64,000 nt of DNA from Marthasterias glacialis (Eukaryota > Echinodermata > Asteroidea > Forcipulatida > Asteriidae), in contig OU452219.1 of assembly GCA_911728455.2 (NCBI GenBank), positions 15,714,397 to 15,778,396 of the forward strand, in the 5' to 3' direction. The translations under genes and the position numbers were made by a program. The notes under the pieces are model-generated. The model ran no database searches and was not told the DNA's origin. It was given only the letters and a program-made list of their open reading frames with translations. Of the stretch, positions 22,015 to 34,200 are shown piece after piece (positions within the stretch are counted from its first letter, which is position 1; each line of letters opens with the position of its first letter).

Positions 22015-22863
22015 CTAGTGTTCGCTGTTTCGAAAAATAAGTCTTTTTGCGATCTTTCTAAAAGATTTGTCTCTCCAGTAATAGATCAAAGTATTAAGCC
22101 ATGAATTGCTGAAATGCAAACTTTCAAGACATGTCGTAATAAGTTTATTTGGTGATATATACAGCGGATAATAGGCTACGATGGAAGGGAACCAGGTCAC
22201 TATTAAAGTACCAGTGATAATCATAAATGTATTTAAGGATTTCGAGTTAGAACGACGAAGCTGAGCGTGTACGTCTGCCGCATTCAAACCCACCTCAGCC
22301 GCCGCTATACGCCGAGCCTGAAGACGAGCCGTTAACAGCAATTTAACATACAAAATAATAATAATAATCAGATGTGGAATTATGACAAAAAATATGGCCA
22401 ATATTACTGCAATTTGTGCAACTGACTGATCTCTATTATCCAAGTAAGAGGTTGCAATTAAATAACAGATCACCGTAAAGTTAGGTATTGTTACACCAAA
22501 CAAAGTTATAAACACACGTTTCTTTGTAACAATTGTATTCAGTCTAAATGGTTGTGACACTGCTATATAGCGTACAATGGTAATTATTGATATTATATTA
22601 AGTCCTACCATCTGAAAGAAGAAAGGCATGTCTCGTAGCACAATCACATCACAAAGTAAGTTATCAAGAAAGCCAAATAAACCCACAGCAACGTCAGCGG
22701 CTGTTAATGACATCATGAGCTGTTTAGTGACATCATGCATGTTATGTACGTGATGTAGCACAATTAATCAGAAGATGTTAATGACTATGATGAAGAAGCA
22801 AACACAGAGGAGTACATAGTTTGGTCCAACCTCAAGATCACAGGGCTCGGTTGAGTTATCCAT
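22015..22863 (-). pseudogene. class A GPCR, cluster copy 4, early stop codon
   Basis: The shared ATG (22861-22863) and first 31 codons are intact, but codon 32 is TGA (minus strand; 22768-22770) where the other copies have TCA, a single-base change inside TM1. The frame then stays open to the normal stop (282 codons to the end). Downstream it keeps LTAADVAVG, VRYIAVSQPF, ICL3 identical to the others, VTWFP and NTLIYY. It is the most diverged member, with a different ECL1 and TM4-TM5 region. Translation from the next Met (22759-22761) would lack TM1, so I call it a pseudogene, probably young or possibly segregating as an intact allele; assembly error cannot be excluded. Confidence 0.85.
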
Positions 22864-23399
22864 TCTAAGAATCCAATTTATATCCATGTAACATCTTAAA
22901 AAGTCGACAATGTCTAAACAATCGTGGCCTCTACATAATGTTGGCCGTGATACAATAAAACAGTGGAGTGCAATACAATGTCACTGAAGGTTTTTTTTCG
23001 ATTGGGAAGCAATAATATCACGAAAGAGAAAAGAGAGTCCCATAAGTGGACTGGAATAGTTTAAATGATGTTGTCCAAATGGTTTCAAATTATGAACAAC
23101 AAATAATTGATATTCTCAATGGCGGTTGCAGCATATCCCAAGTAGATGGAAACAACCTAAGTCGGGTTGTCTCACTGATTTGAACAATAGACAGTCTTGA
23201 AGAAAGTATCCTTCGTACTCACAAAGCTTTATCTGGTCTCTTTACAAGTGTGCGAATGATAGCTCAGCATTACTTCATGTTCAGTCTCTCGTAGGGGTAA
23301 CTTTAGAAATAGATCATCAGATAATGTTCAGAGTTCCACATCTTATTATTTATTATCGGCGTCTTCTCCAGTGCCAAATAGAAATATCAATCGAAATAT

Positions 23400-24050
23400 A
23401 GCTTTACTTCGTAGATGCCTATAGCTAACGGCTGCTTCACTAACTTGACTGCGAATGCATCTTTCTATACCAGAAACAGATTACCAAGAGATAATATTTA
23501 CGTTGCTATTAGTTACATAAAACATTGAAATCCATTAGTCTACTTTCCTAGTAAGTCATCTTCCTATAGAGAACTTAGCCCGATTTGTCACTGTCGCATT
23601 GAGTTAGACAACAGAGGATCTGCTGTCTATTTCGTGTTTCTAATCCCTTTTTCCTTGCAATCATGTTGGAAAGATCATGGCGGTATAATTATGACGTAAA
23701 TCGTCAATCTAGCCCCTTCACGGATTATTAAAGCGAGTAGGGCCTGTCAGGAATTTAATTATCAGTGATGTCCATCGTGATTGTGTGCCATTGTGCCAGT
23801 TTATAAAAAGATGGGTTTGCCATACTATCCAATCTATATGAATGTAATGAAACCTTGAAGTATACGGAGCACACATGTAGTTGGTGTTCTTCGTGGTTTT
23901 TCATTTCGTTCGGTTAAATGCATGTAATTTGTTTCGTAGTCAAATATATTCTATACAACAATTATCGATATAGCCATTTTCTCCCCACGAGCTTAGTATA
24001 TTTTACTCAGACCAAGGGAAGATTTTATTTATTATTTTGTGTCCAATTTC
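23400..24050. other. intergenic, no gene seen
   Basis: Distal end of GPCR unit 4, where similarity to the other units fades out (the TATA-like box is not recognisable). No ORF with splice or homology support. Confidence 0.4.
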
Positions 24051-24056
24051 TAAACT

Positions 24057-25165
24057 TACGGAAGCGTAGAGCTGCCAACATAAAAATAATTTTCCTCCCA
24101 ATTAAGTCGTGCCGCAAGACATTCGTTATTTTTTTCTGCAGTCGCAAAAGGGGGGTGTTTGTGCGCTTGACTGTCTTGATCCTGTTACTAGTTAGTGTTG
24201 GTGGTTCAGTCGGATATCATATTGAACCGTCATTGAACACAGTCTAGAAACAAGACTACAACGACAGCGAACATGATTTGTACAGGTATATGTACACTAG
24301 TAGTTAAGTACGATTGATAAATCATATGGTGCTTTCCAATTCAGTGACACTCCAAAACTGTTTTGACATGTTTTATTGGTGACCGAGTACTATATTTGTG
24401 GGTTTTTTTCGTATTGAGCGAGGGTTATTTTTTACGAATGTAAAATGACCAGAGGAACTAGCACGACAAATTGGGTCAATGATTTTAACTGGGGGCAGTG
24501 AGACTGATGATATTTTTACAGATTCTCAAGTAGCAATAAAATGTTTTCATGCCTCGAGTACGGGCACCCGTCAGTTGATTCTAAGAAAATCCGTATGTTT
24601 CGTGTCTGATTTGTAGACGGTAGGGTTGAATTAGATGGCTTCGGTCAGCAGTAATTATTGATAGTCCGTTAGTGGACGGTTATTTTGAGTGCGATCCTTG
24701 TTTGGGACTTGTTCTTCTAAGGAAAGTAGATTTTCGAGTGCTTCATCTTGACCTTCGTCAAAGCCAGATTCGTTGGGAAAGGGAGAGATCCGACGACTGA
24801 ACCAACACGAACTAGTGACAGAATCAAGACAGTCAAGCGCACAAACAGCCCCCTCTAGCGACCGCAGAATAAAAAATAAGGAATGTCTTGCAGCAAGACT
24901 TAATTATCTCGTACGTACGACTTAATTATCTCGTACGTAGGACTTATATCTCGTATGTAGGACTTAATTATCTCGTACGTACGACTTAATTATCACGTAC
25001 GTAGGACTTAATTATCTCGTACGTAGGACTTAATTATCTCGTACGGTACGACTTGTTATCTCGTACGTACAACTTAGTATCTCGTACGTACGACTCATTA
25101 TCTCGTACGTACGACTTAATTTGGAGGAAAATTTATTTTTACGTTGGCAGCTATACGCTTCCGTA
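24057..25165. mobile_element. fold-back element with a minisatellite in one arm
   Basis: Left arm (24057-24213) and right arm (24787-25165) are inverted copies: TACGGAAGCGTAGAGCTGCC against GGCAGCTATACGCTTCCGTA at the outside, and GTGCGCTTGACTGTCTTGAT against ATCAAGACAGTCAAGCGCAC near the inside. The spacer of about 570 bp has no ORF of note. Short flanking TAAACT / TAAACC may be a target duplication, but this is weak. The right arm contains an array (24900-25114) where the left arm has only one partial unit. Confidence 0.75.
24900..25114. repeat. 22-bp minisatellite, about 10 units
   Basis: Tandem units of 20-23 bp built on TTAATTATCTCGTACGTA followed by GGAC or CGAC. The unit contains the self-complementary CGTACG. 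Flanking bases on both sides belong to the fold-back arm, so the array grew inside it. The short ORF at 25053-25262 that starts in it (LSRTYDLSRTYD-like repeats) is a by-product. Confidence 0.9.
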
Positions 25166-25169
25166 TAAA

Positions 25170-28100
25170 CCTTTATGTATCTTCCGCAGTAATGTTGGAA
25201 AGATCATGGAGTATGATGACGTAACTCATATCAAGCTGCTCCACGCAGCTTGTTACCAGTAGTTACAGAAGCCCATGGCTGTTGACTTAAATCATAATGC
25301 AGGTCTTGCCTTGTTGTTTTTCTTCCATTCAAATTAATCGAACCAGGCTAAAATTGCAACTTAATGAAAAGAAAACATGCTAATTCTTTTCCACTCCAGC
25401 CTCAGATTGGTTGCCTCAGATTGGGGGAAAATAATATTAATGTAGTAGAAAAAAAGTATGCTTATATGCACAATGATTTTGGTCAGTGTATAAGTCAGGG
25501 CACTTGCCAGAGCTTTTTTAAATTTTTAGATTATGCATTGTTCAGGATGTTTTGTAAAGATTTACGCAAGAAATTAGACAGCTCAGAGCTTTAATTTGCC
25601 GTGGCCAGTTGCAAAGACTCTCATTATTAATAGTTAACTATTAGTCATTACCTCTGCTGGTCTGAGAATTGTAAACGGTACAACTTTGAATGATCATGAC
25701 AGTAAAATGGTTAACCTGGTAAAGACAGCACAGTTGGTAGTGTGGTTTATAGCTTCAAAAAAGCTGTTTAAAGTGAAATTCTAAAGATTATAATGTTGCT
25801 TTGATCCACTGAATCCTTTTGCTGAGAATTTATTATTCACTGTAAGCCCCTTTCAAAGTATGGGTTTACATTGCAAATACAGAGTACACAGAGTAAACAT
25901 GTATCTGCATTGTCAATGTTGGGTATCTTTTCATATTATAATAATCACTTGGTTTCACCTATCAGCATGGCAACGAACTATAATGGATTGTCCATTTTAA
26001 GTGTTAAACGCAAACGTTTGTTTAAATTACGACTTCATTGATTGCAAGTGCATACAAGTCATCAGGAACTGACATAAACGATTAATATGTAGATGCAAGA
26101 AAACAACAAAGAACCAAACAATTTATTTCACATCACTGGGTTTTTCGACGGGGTTGATATTTCATTCACACCCTGTAGTTTTCAAATGAACATGTCACGA
26201 CGTCCAACAATGTTTGTGACTTGTTCAACAAATTACTTGAACGACATGGTTTGGGAATAACAACGGATTGTGTCTGTTGTTTTATACACCTTTACGATTG
26301 CAGCAATCTTGGAATACAAACTTCTCAACTGTGGCAGTATTTAAAAGACGGATTGGTACCGGTATGAACTCTATAACCAGTGAGATTGTTTTTGATAATA
26401 ACCAATCATGTACCTTGTTGTCAATAAGATCAATACACGTAGGCATACAGTGGCTTTTCGAGGACTATTGGCAAATTACCTTTATGGCTGCTTTCGCGGC
26501 TGGTTGAACGTAAAAGTATGTTAACTTATAACAGGATGGTCAAGAAACTCAGAAGCAGGACACTTATATGAAGTACATGGGATTTTAAAAAATCCACAGA
26601 ATTCCCTCCAACGACATTTAACATCCATCTATGGGAATGGTATGTCTATTCCAAACTATGCCTCTAGTTTACAAACACCTCAGCCAAACTATGATAACAT
26701 TGATTGTACTATGTATGTCATTTCGCGAAAAAAGTATCTGTGTTCTGAGATTTGCTGGTGACGTTCATGCATCCTTTTAAGCAAATCAAAATACTTAAAG
26801 ACGCCCACTCGTAACCATTACCCGACGACTATTTCTGTGGGACAAAACGATCATGTACCCGTACATAGTTTATGTACAACGCGTGCACAGGTCAAAGGTG
26901 ATCTTTCGTGGCACGAATTTGTTTGTCGCGCGTTGACGAGTGGGCACATTTAACTCTGACACTCCAAGTTTTCCGTCCGATTTATTGTCTTATCAATTTT
27001 CCTCATTGCATGATATCTTTAAGGCATTGCATACGTTTGGTAATGACTCTGAAAATTTTTGGCAATAAAAACTTACTTGGTAAGAAGTACAGCAGCTTTG
27101 GATAGTATAATGCATTTTGAGAAACGTTTCACTTCGAAGTACTGCACTCATATGGAGAAATATATCACTTTTTATCACCCAAAAATTTGAATCTGAGAAG
27201 CATTATGGCCGTAACGCTTCTCAGAATGTGTATTCCAACGGATACTTCTTCTGCGTGAACACAACCGCTCCAGATTTTTGGTGATATCTCAAAAACGCTG
27301 CCACCTTTTGAAATGAAATTTACACAGGTTAGTTTTATGGTATATATCTACAATTATATAGCATTAAGGCAAACGTACGGTTAAAAAAACCAAAGGTATA
27401 CTTTGCCTTTAAGACAAACAAATCATTCCGCTAACAATCAACTCAGATCTACTGTGTAGATTGTTCTTGAGTAAGAACTTGTCCTGCTTTTACTACTGTA
27501 GAGTAGACTTTGGAATTCGGGGACTAGTTCTGAAAAGAACTGTCCTGCTTTGGTATGGTCTCTGCTGGGACTATTTGTGGATCGAGGGGACTTCTCGTGA
27601 TTTGACCGGGGGATCACCAAGCTCGTGCAGCAAGTCGCTGTGCTAAGTGATTACCAATAAGAATAATATAGTAAAACTTAACGGCGTGATAAATGATACA
27701 GCTGGCCAACGGTTGAACCACAGTTAGCTATTTATGAAAAGGACGTAACATGTTCGGGCCTATAGAGAAGTTTCACGTGACGTCACCCAAGACCGTTTTT
27801 TAATGTTGCGTGCACAAACAGGCTCTGGAAATCATTCAGCAGATAACGCGCCAGCCTATGAGTTTGTATATGGTTGTACCCAACATGGCTGCGAAACGAA
27901 CTTTTCCCGGGGTCATGCAACCTCTCTATCGAACCTCTTCCTTCTGGTTTTCAAAATTGTAACGAATTCCCACAATTAAAGCTAAATCATCAACACTGAT
28001 CTATTACCGGTGGTGGAAGTCTATTAAAACTTTTTATTTTGTACTTGTAATTGTTTTAAAAGAACCCTTATTGTCTTCAACCAAGTTTTTAGTACATTAA

Positions 28101-28211
28101 AGTGAAGCGCTGTCTGGCGCCACCTCGCGATGTAATTGCTTCCGGATATCAATCCGTGACCTCGCCTGACTGGTCAACTTCAACTTCCGTCATCGGTCGT
28201 GGCGACATGAA
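25170..28211. other. intergenic to RPS6KC1 upstream region, no other gene seen
   Basis: Three kb without splice-supported exons. The scattered short ORFs (e.g. 25364-25594, 26268-26507) have no recognisable motif. The last 450 bp before the RPS6KC1 start codon are probably promoter and 5' leader. Confidence 0.4.
27774..27785. promoter_or_regulatory. overlapping E-box and CRE-like site
   Basis: CACGTGACGTCA combines CACGTG (bHLH, USF/MYC type) with TGACGTCA (CREB/ATF consensus). It lies 426 bp upstream of the RPS6KC1 ATG and is the clearest promoter-type motif in this stretch. Function is inferred from motif and place only. Confidence 0.4.
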
Positions 28212-31200
28212 ATGGCGGCTCCGTCCGGAAGATCAAAAGATACTTGGATTCGAAGCTTTCTGGTCACAGATCCCACCAGACACGAGAAGGGATTTACAGT
28301 GTATAAAGTGACATACAGGGTATGTGTGCAGGTCTGGCGATTTTACATGAATTGTCTGGAGAATCTCATGATTATTTATGTTAATTCTGCATTACACTTG
28401 ATCATCTGATCATTCATCATAGACCCAGTAACTGGGGCGCTGTACTCCTTTTTTAAAATAAAAATTTTGACATTATCTGTCGTACTAGCGCCCCAGTAAG
28501 GAATATGTAGTAACTGCGACGGTCAGGAGGATTTAAATCACCTCTGTTAGAAAAAATGCCTTAGACACAACAGAATTGCTCAAAATGCGCCTACTGTCTT
28601 CTTCAAGTGTTTATGGTGTAATAAAATGCATTTAATTGTACTCACGATCATTTTCTGTCCTCCGAATCGATGATTTTTAGGGCCTCTGACAACCCTGCCG
28701 TTACAATCGCCATTTTGATTTCTAATGTTACGACTGTTTTCTGACTTGAAAAAAGTCGTATTAACGCTGCGGGATCACGTGTTCGCTGATGCCCGGACTT
28801 GAATATTGTTTAGCGCAGTCAACGCAAGATACCAGCTGTGTCAACGACCCCACAATTGCAACATTGTACAGCTTGCGCTCGGCAATCATGACCAATGGAA
28901 CTTTGTGGTGTTCGTTGACTGGTATCCTGCGTTGACTGCGCAAAACAATATTCAAGTCCGGGCATCAGCGAACACGTGATCCCACAGCGTTAATACAACT
29001 TTTTTCAAGTCAGAAAACAGTCGTAACATTAGAATTTAAATCCTCCTGACCGTCGCAGTTACTACATATTCCTTACTGGGGCGCTAGTACGACAGATAAT
29101 GTCAAAAATTTTTAAAAAGGAGTACAGCGCCCCAGTTACTGGGTCTACATTCATCAGTTCATGTTGATGACATTCTTAAATTAGATAGTAAACTAATATT
29201 TTACATCTTGTGTATATTTATTGGTGCTACTGCTGCTGCTAGGGCCAATGATACGAAGTGGATTGGCACTTTTTATGGGGCTACGTACCGTCATGTATGC
29301 AGGCCTCGATCTTAAGAAAAACTGGGGCAGGCCTTTGCTGGCCAAATCAGAGAAATTGTACAAGGGCAAGCTGGCCAAGTTGGTAGTGACACTGACAGTG
29401 CAATTTTTCTGAAGGGGATGCTGGCCAACTCGACAGGGCATGAGGCCAATGGCCTCGGTGGCCTCGGTTGAGATCAAGGCTTGTGTATGATGTAGTGCGA
29501 AGACACGATGAAAGGGGCGGGGTGGGGTGCTTAGAGGGGGTTGGTTGGCTGAGGTTGATACACAACTGATTATTGCAAAACATTGTTGGTCAATAAAACC
29601 ACAAAACATTGATCCCAGAAATAGTATAACTTCAAACAAATATAAATAATGTTGATGTCCTAGCTAGCTGAAGCTGAAAAAACCTGTTCCTCTGTACATG
29701 ACCATATTGCTAGTCGGAGCTACTTACTGGACCCTGCAATTCTTTTTAACACTTTGACATTATCTGGCATACATACACCACATAATGTCAAAGTGTTAAA
29801 AAGTGTTGAAGGGTCTAGTAAGTCGGACTATGATCGTGCCAGTGGCCGCAAATGGTGAGGAGGTTATGAACTTTCATACGATCTTATCGCAACTACTGAC
29901 CTGGTGATGTGAACTTAGATTGCCCCCTCCCCTTTTGTATATTCTCTATATCATAATAAAATAAAATCATTTTTTTCTCCATTTGTTGATCAGGCTTTCT
30001 CCCTGAACAAACCAGAAGATGTAACGGAGGTGAGTAGACTATCCCATTGTATTTAGTTTGTTTTGCATTTTCATGTAAAATAAACAAATTGTCACACGGG
30101 TAGGTTGTTAACCACTTGACTCAAGGTGACTAAACGATGTTTCCAAGGACACAGAGCAAGGGCCGATGTTGCTTGTGCAACAGTCTACTACTTCTGTGCT
30201 TTACGAAGCACTCATTGAACTGCTGCACGGGTATAGTACACACTCGCGAACATCACCCTAGCTACATATTTATGAAAACATGGCTATTCCACGTTTTCCC
30301 GAGCTCACTGATGCCAAACTAGAGAAGTATGAGGTATAGTAAAACAAATACAGCATGTTTCATTTTGGGTCTGGACAATCAATATTAGCTCCCCTTGGTA
30401 TTGGAAGGTGACAAACTAGTTCCCTCGGCTTCGCCTCAGGAACTAGTTTGTCAACTTCCAATACCTCAGGGAGCTAATATCGACTGACCACCCTCACACC
30501 ATGTAATATTTGTATACTACCCCACAGCAGTCTTGGCTTGTGTTTGACTAGTGATTAGCCCCATAAATAGTGCTGTTCTAATAATAATTGGTTCTTATAT
30601 ACATGTATTGTGCATATCCTAGTAACTAAATCAAGGTGCTTTACAACATTATCCCTGTTCAGCATGCATACTTAAACCATTCCTTAAACTTTCTTAAATC
30701 CCCGGGAAGTGTACTAGTGACTAACCCAAAATCTGCTTGATTTATCAGCCATTGCAAGTTGAATTACCATCTGTTAATTATTTTTCTTTCAGACTGTTGT
30801 GTGGAAACGTTACAATGACTTCAAGAAGCTGCACAAAGTGCTGTCGCTTCTCCATTATAATCTCCGCAGACCAGAAAAGTTTCCTGTGTTTGCCAAAGCA
30901 AAGTTCTTTGGTAATGATTACATTTATAAAGACCTCGTCACCACTCTTTTATTCCCTTATTAACAACACTACAAAAAATACATAAACTGGAAAACTGAAT
31001 ACAAACATATAAATATTTAAAGGAGTGTGAAGGAATCCAACCTCAAGACAATTTAAATAACACTATTAATAACAAAGGTACAAAGGTTGAAAAACAGTTT
31101 AAAATTAACGATGCTTATAGTATGAAAAAGAGTTCACTGGGTGAGCTAGGTCATCTAGCAGTTCAAAAGTGTGCAGTACAATACAGAAAGTTCATGAGGT

Positions 31201-34200
31201 CAATTCCCATCTAACTCAGGATTTCTTTTTCGCAGGACGTGGAAAGATCTGAGTTAGTGCTTTCTTTCATTGGTGTAGGTAAAAAACTGTGTACATCCCA
31301 AGTGTTTATACTTGTATGATGAAGTAGATAAAAGACTGCTAAGTTTCAAATTTTCATTGATTAGTTTTTGTTGTATGTACTCAGGACGGTTTGATGATGA
31401 AGTCGTTGAGGAAAGACGTCAAAGCGCCCTCAGGCTTCTTGAGTTTGTTGTTCGCATCCCGCCCCTCACAAGAAGCAATTACTTCCGTAGCTTCTTTGAG
31501 GTAAAGCAATTCCGACATTCACAACACTAATTAAAGGGATTTACTTCCTTGGTGTTTGGAAGAGGAAATCCATTTTCATCGTCTAGTATCAATAAACGCA
31601 CGGTCCAACCAACCTACATGTATGACGATTTCATCATGATGCATTGGAGCTGTTCCTAGCTGACACATATGTAGTGCTAGATTGAACAAGGAAAAGAAAG
31701 GCTTGTTGAATCAACTATGTTACCTAAAACGCCCAAAATAACTACTGGCAAATCTTGAACACCTGACTGGAAAATTAAATTTTCCCAAAGGAATGCCAGA
31801 ATTGTTCCAAGTAAAACCCTACTACTCTTGACCAATCGTTTGAAACCATTCCACTTGGGCAGTGTATGATGGAACAAACTGTGTGCACAGAACTAACTGT
31901 GTACATGTACATGTGTGTACTGTGTAGATGTATTTATCACATGATATATTATTGCAAACTCGTGGGATAAAATTGATTGGTTAGACAGTAGGAGGGTTAA
32001 ATAAGTTTTTCTCAACAATGTACTTAATATTTGCATATGTTTTATGATAACATTAATGTCATTCATTAATGTGATTTAAAATTAGCATGAGAATGAAAAA
32101 ACATAACATAAGAGTAATTTTAATTTATGCGTGTAAAAAATGTGGTCCTAATGATTTTTAATGCTGTGATTTTTGTGTCCCTCTGTCGGACACCCAGTGG
32201 TGTTTGTAGTTTCCATTCACTCCCTCCATTCCAGCAGAAAACCCCTTTTCTCCCCTCACAGTATTTGTCGCGAAAACACTGACAGCTGTACAAGTAAACT
32301 TGACTGACAAATGCAATTACTGGACACATTCTACGCCAAGTAGAATTAGACATGCATGGCCTGCTTTCTAGATGTGCAAATTGTGCATTAAGGATGCCCC
32401 CTCAGTGATATGTAACCCCCCCCCCCCCCCCGCCATGATCCTCCATGGGTGTCGTGTTAGTTGCCAGAGGGCGTATTTGTGTGCAAAGCCAATAAATAGA
32501 TACAAATCAATTCACTGCATTTCTCTTTTTCTGTCTGTTAGGGTGGAGAGGAGGTAGAAATAAGGCAATCTCCACGCAGAGAGATCCTACAGCCCAAGAA
32601 AATTCTCCCCGAATCCACAAGTGCAAAGTCCCAGTCACCAAGTCACTCCCATGTTGATTCAGGAGCCAGTACTCCATCAGAGGGGAGAGATCCTGGGTTG
32701 TTTATGGAGGGGCAACCCAGCCCGTCTCTTGGGGGTGTGTGGCTCCACAGACAAAATGAAGAGGATGTGTCGGAGTATGGGACCGTTGATTATGACGATG
32801 ACGATGACGATAGGACAACATTTAGTGAAGATTCTGTCCCTTCGACACCTTTGCCACAGCTTCAGGAATTGTCATTTTTTGATCCTCTATCAGATACAGG
32901 TTGGTCAGTCCTAATTTCAAACTATTTTATTGCTAGTGTGTTCATCATTCACTCTTTTGTTCCTTCTCAAAACCAAGATGACTTGATGCATTCTTCCCAG
33001 ACTTGCTTGACAAGCACAGCATTGGAAACTGCCGAACCACACTTTATGTGTTAGACTCATGTATTTCACTTGTATCTTGAGGTTTATACTTTACCTTGTG
33101 AAAAGCAATTCTTTAACCCCAAATCCTGTGAAATCTTATCATGAAATCTAAACACCTGGGTGTTGAGTTACCATAGAGTGGACTGTTGTGATGATTTTGG
33201 GGACAATTTCTGGCCAGAGCACCAAACACTTCAATTTCTGTTCAATTATTTTAGAAGAGTGCAAGTGCAGTTGTTCTCCTCTTCACTCCTAAACCTTGTC
33301 TGAGGAGTGCCTGAAGGATTTGCTAAACAGCTTTACCATCTTGTACTCTCTTTGACAGAACCTCCAGGGGTTACCAGTGAGGGGTCATCCATACCTCAGA
33401 GTAACAGTTGGTTATTCCAGGCCATGGATATGTGTGCTGTCCTTAATGAAGAATCTCAAGACTCACCGGAGAATTCCACTGAAGCAAACTCAACCACGGA
33501 CCTGTCGTCTGACAGTGGTATCACCATCAACTTTCCTAAGGTCCAGTTTTCCAAAATTGGAATTGACCAATTTTGTCACTGTGTTGCAAAGCACCCGGCT
33601 GAAATTGAACAGACAGCGCGCGGAGTTTATTTATTGTGCTGCACTCAAAAATTATTTTTGTAAATCAATTACACTGTTATGTTTTGTGGACAAATTTTTT
33701 TCGTTCGATATCTGATTTGAAAGTTAATAACTTTGGTCATCCTACAAAAATAGTGATTCAACATTTGGATTCAATTTTCAAGTTAATAATCGGCTTGAGC
33801 ACAGATCATACATCTTTAAGGTCCTCATAAACACCTCTCATTTTTCAACAGGCTCCAACAGATGCCCCACCTGTCCAACTAACGCCAACTAATGAATCCA
33901 ACTGGAAGGGTCAAGAAAACCAGGAAGGCTGGACGATGGTTCCCCCAGAGTCTAGCGATGATTCTAAGAATGCTCGTAATTCGATGGCCAGAGCTTACCT
34001 GCACTGCATCAGGGCTCAGCAGGCTGCTGAGAGGGACGCTATGTACACTGACGGGGGGATTGTGGATTCCCGCTCCCCACAGGTAATGATAATAATAATA
34101 ATACACAGTTCTTATATAGCATTTTTCACACCCGAAGGGCGTCACAAAGCGCTCATTATTTCTTCTACCAGTATGCAGAGCTATGTTTGAAATTAAAAGA

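Noticed and set aside
24896-25120. CRISPR-like array
   Set aside because: Units are contiguous 20-23 bp repeats with no unique spacers, in a eukaryotic fold-back element.
29193-29639. 148-codon minus-strand ORF in RPS6KC1 intron 1
   Set aside because: No recognisable motif, no splice support, low-complexity Ser/Pro stretches, and the interval looks like repeat DNA (GCCTCGGTGGCCTCGG).
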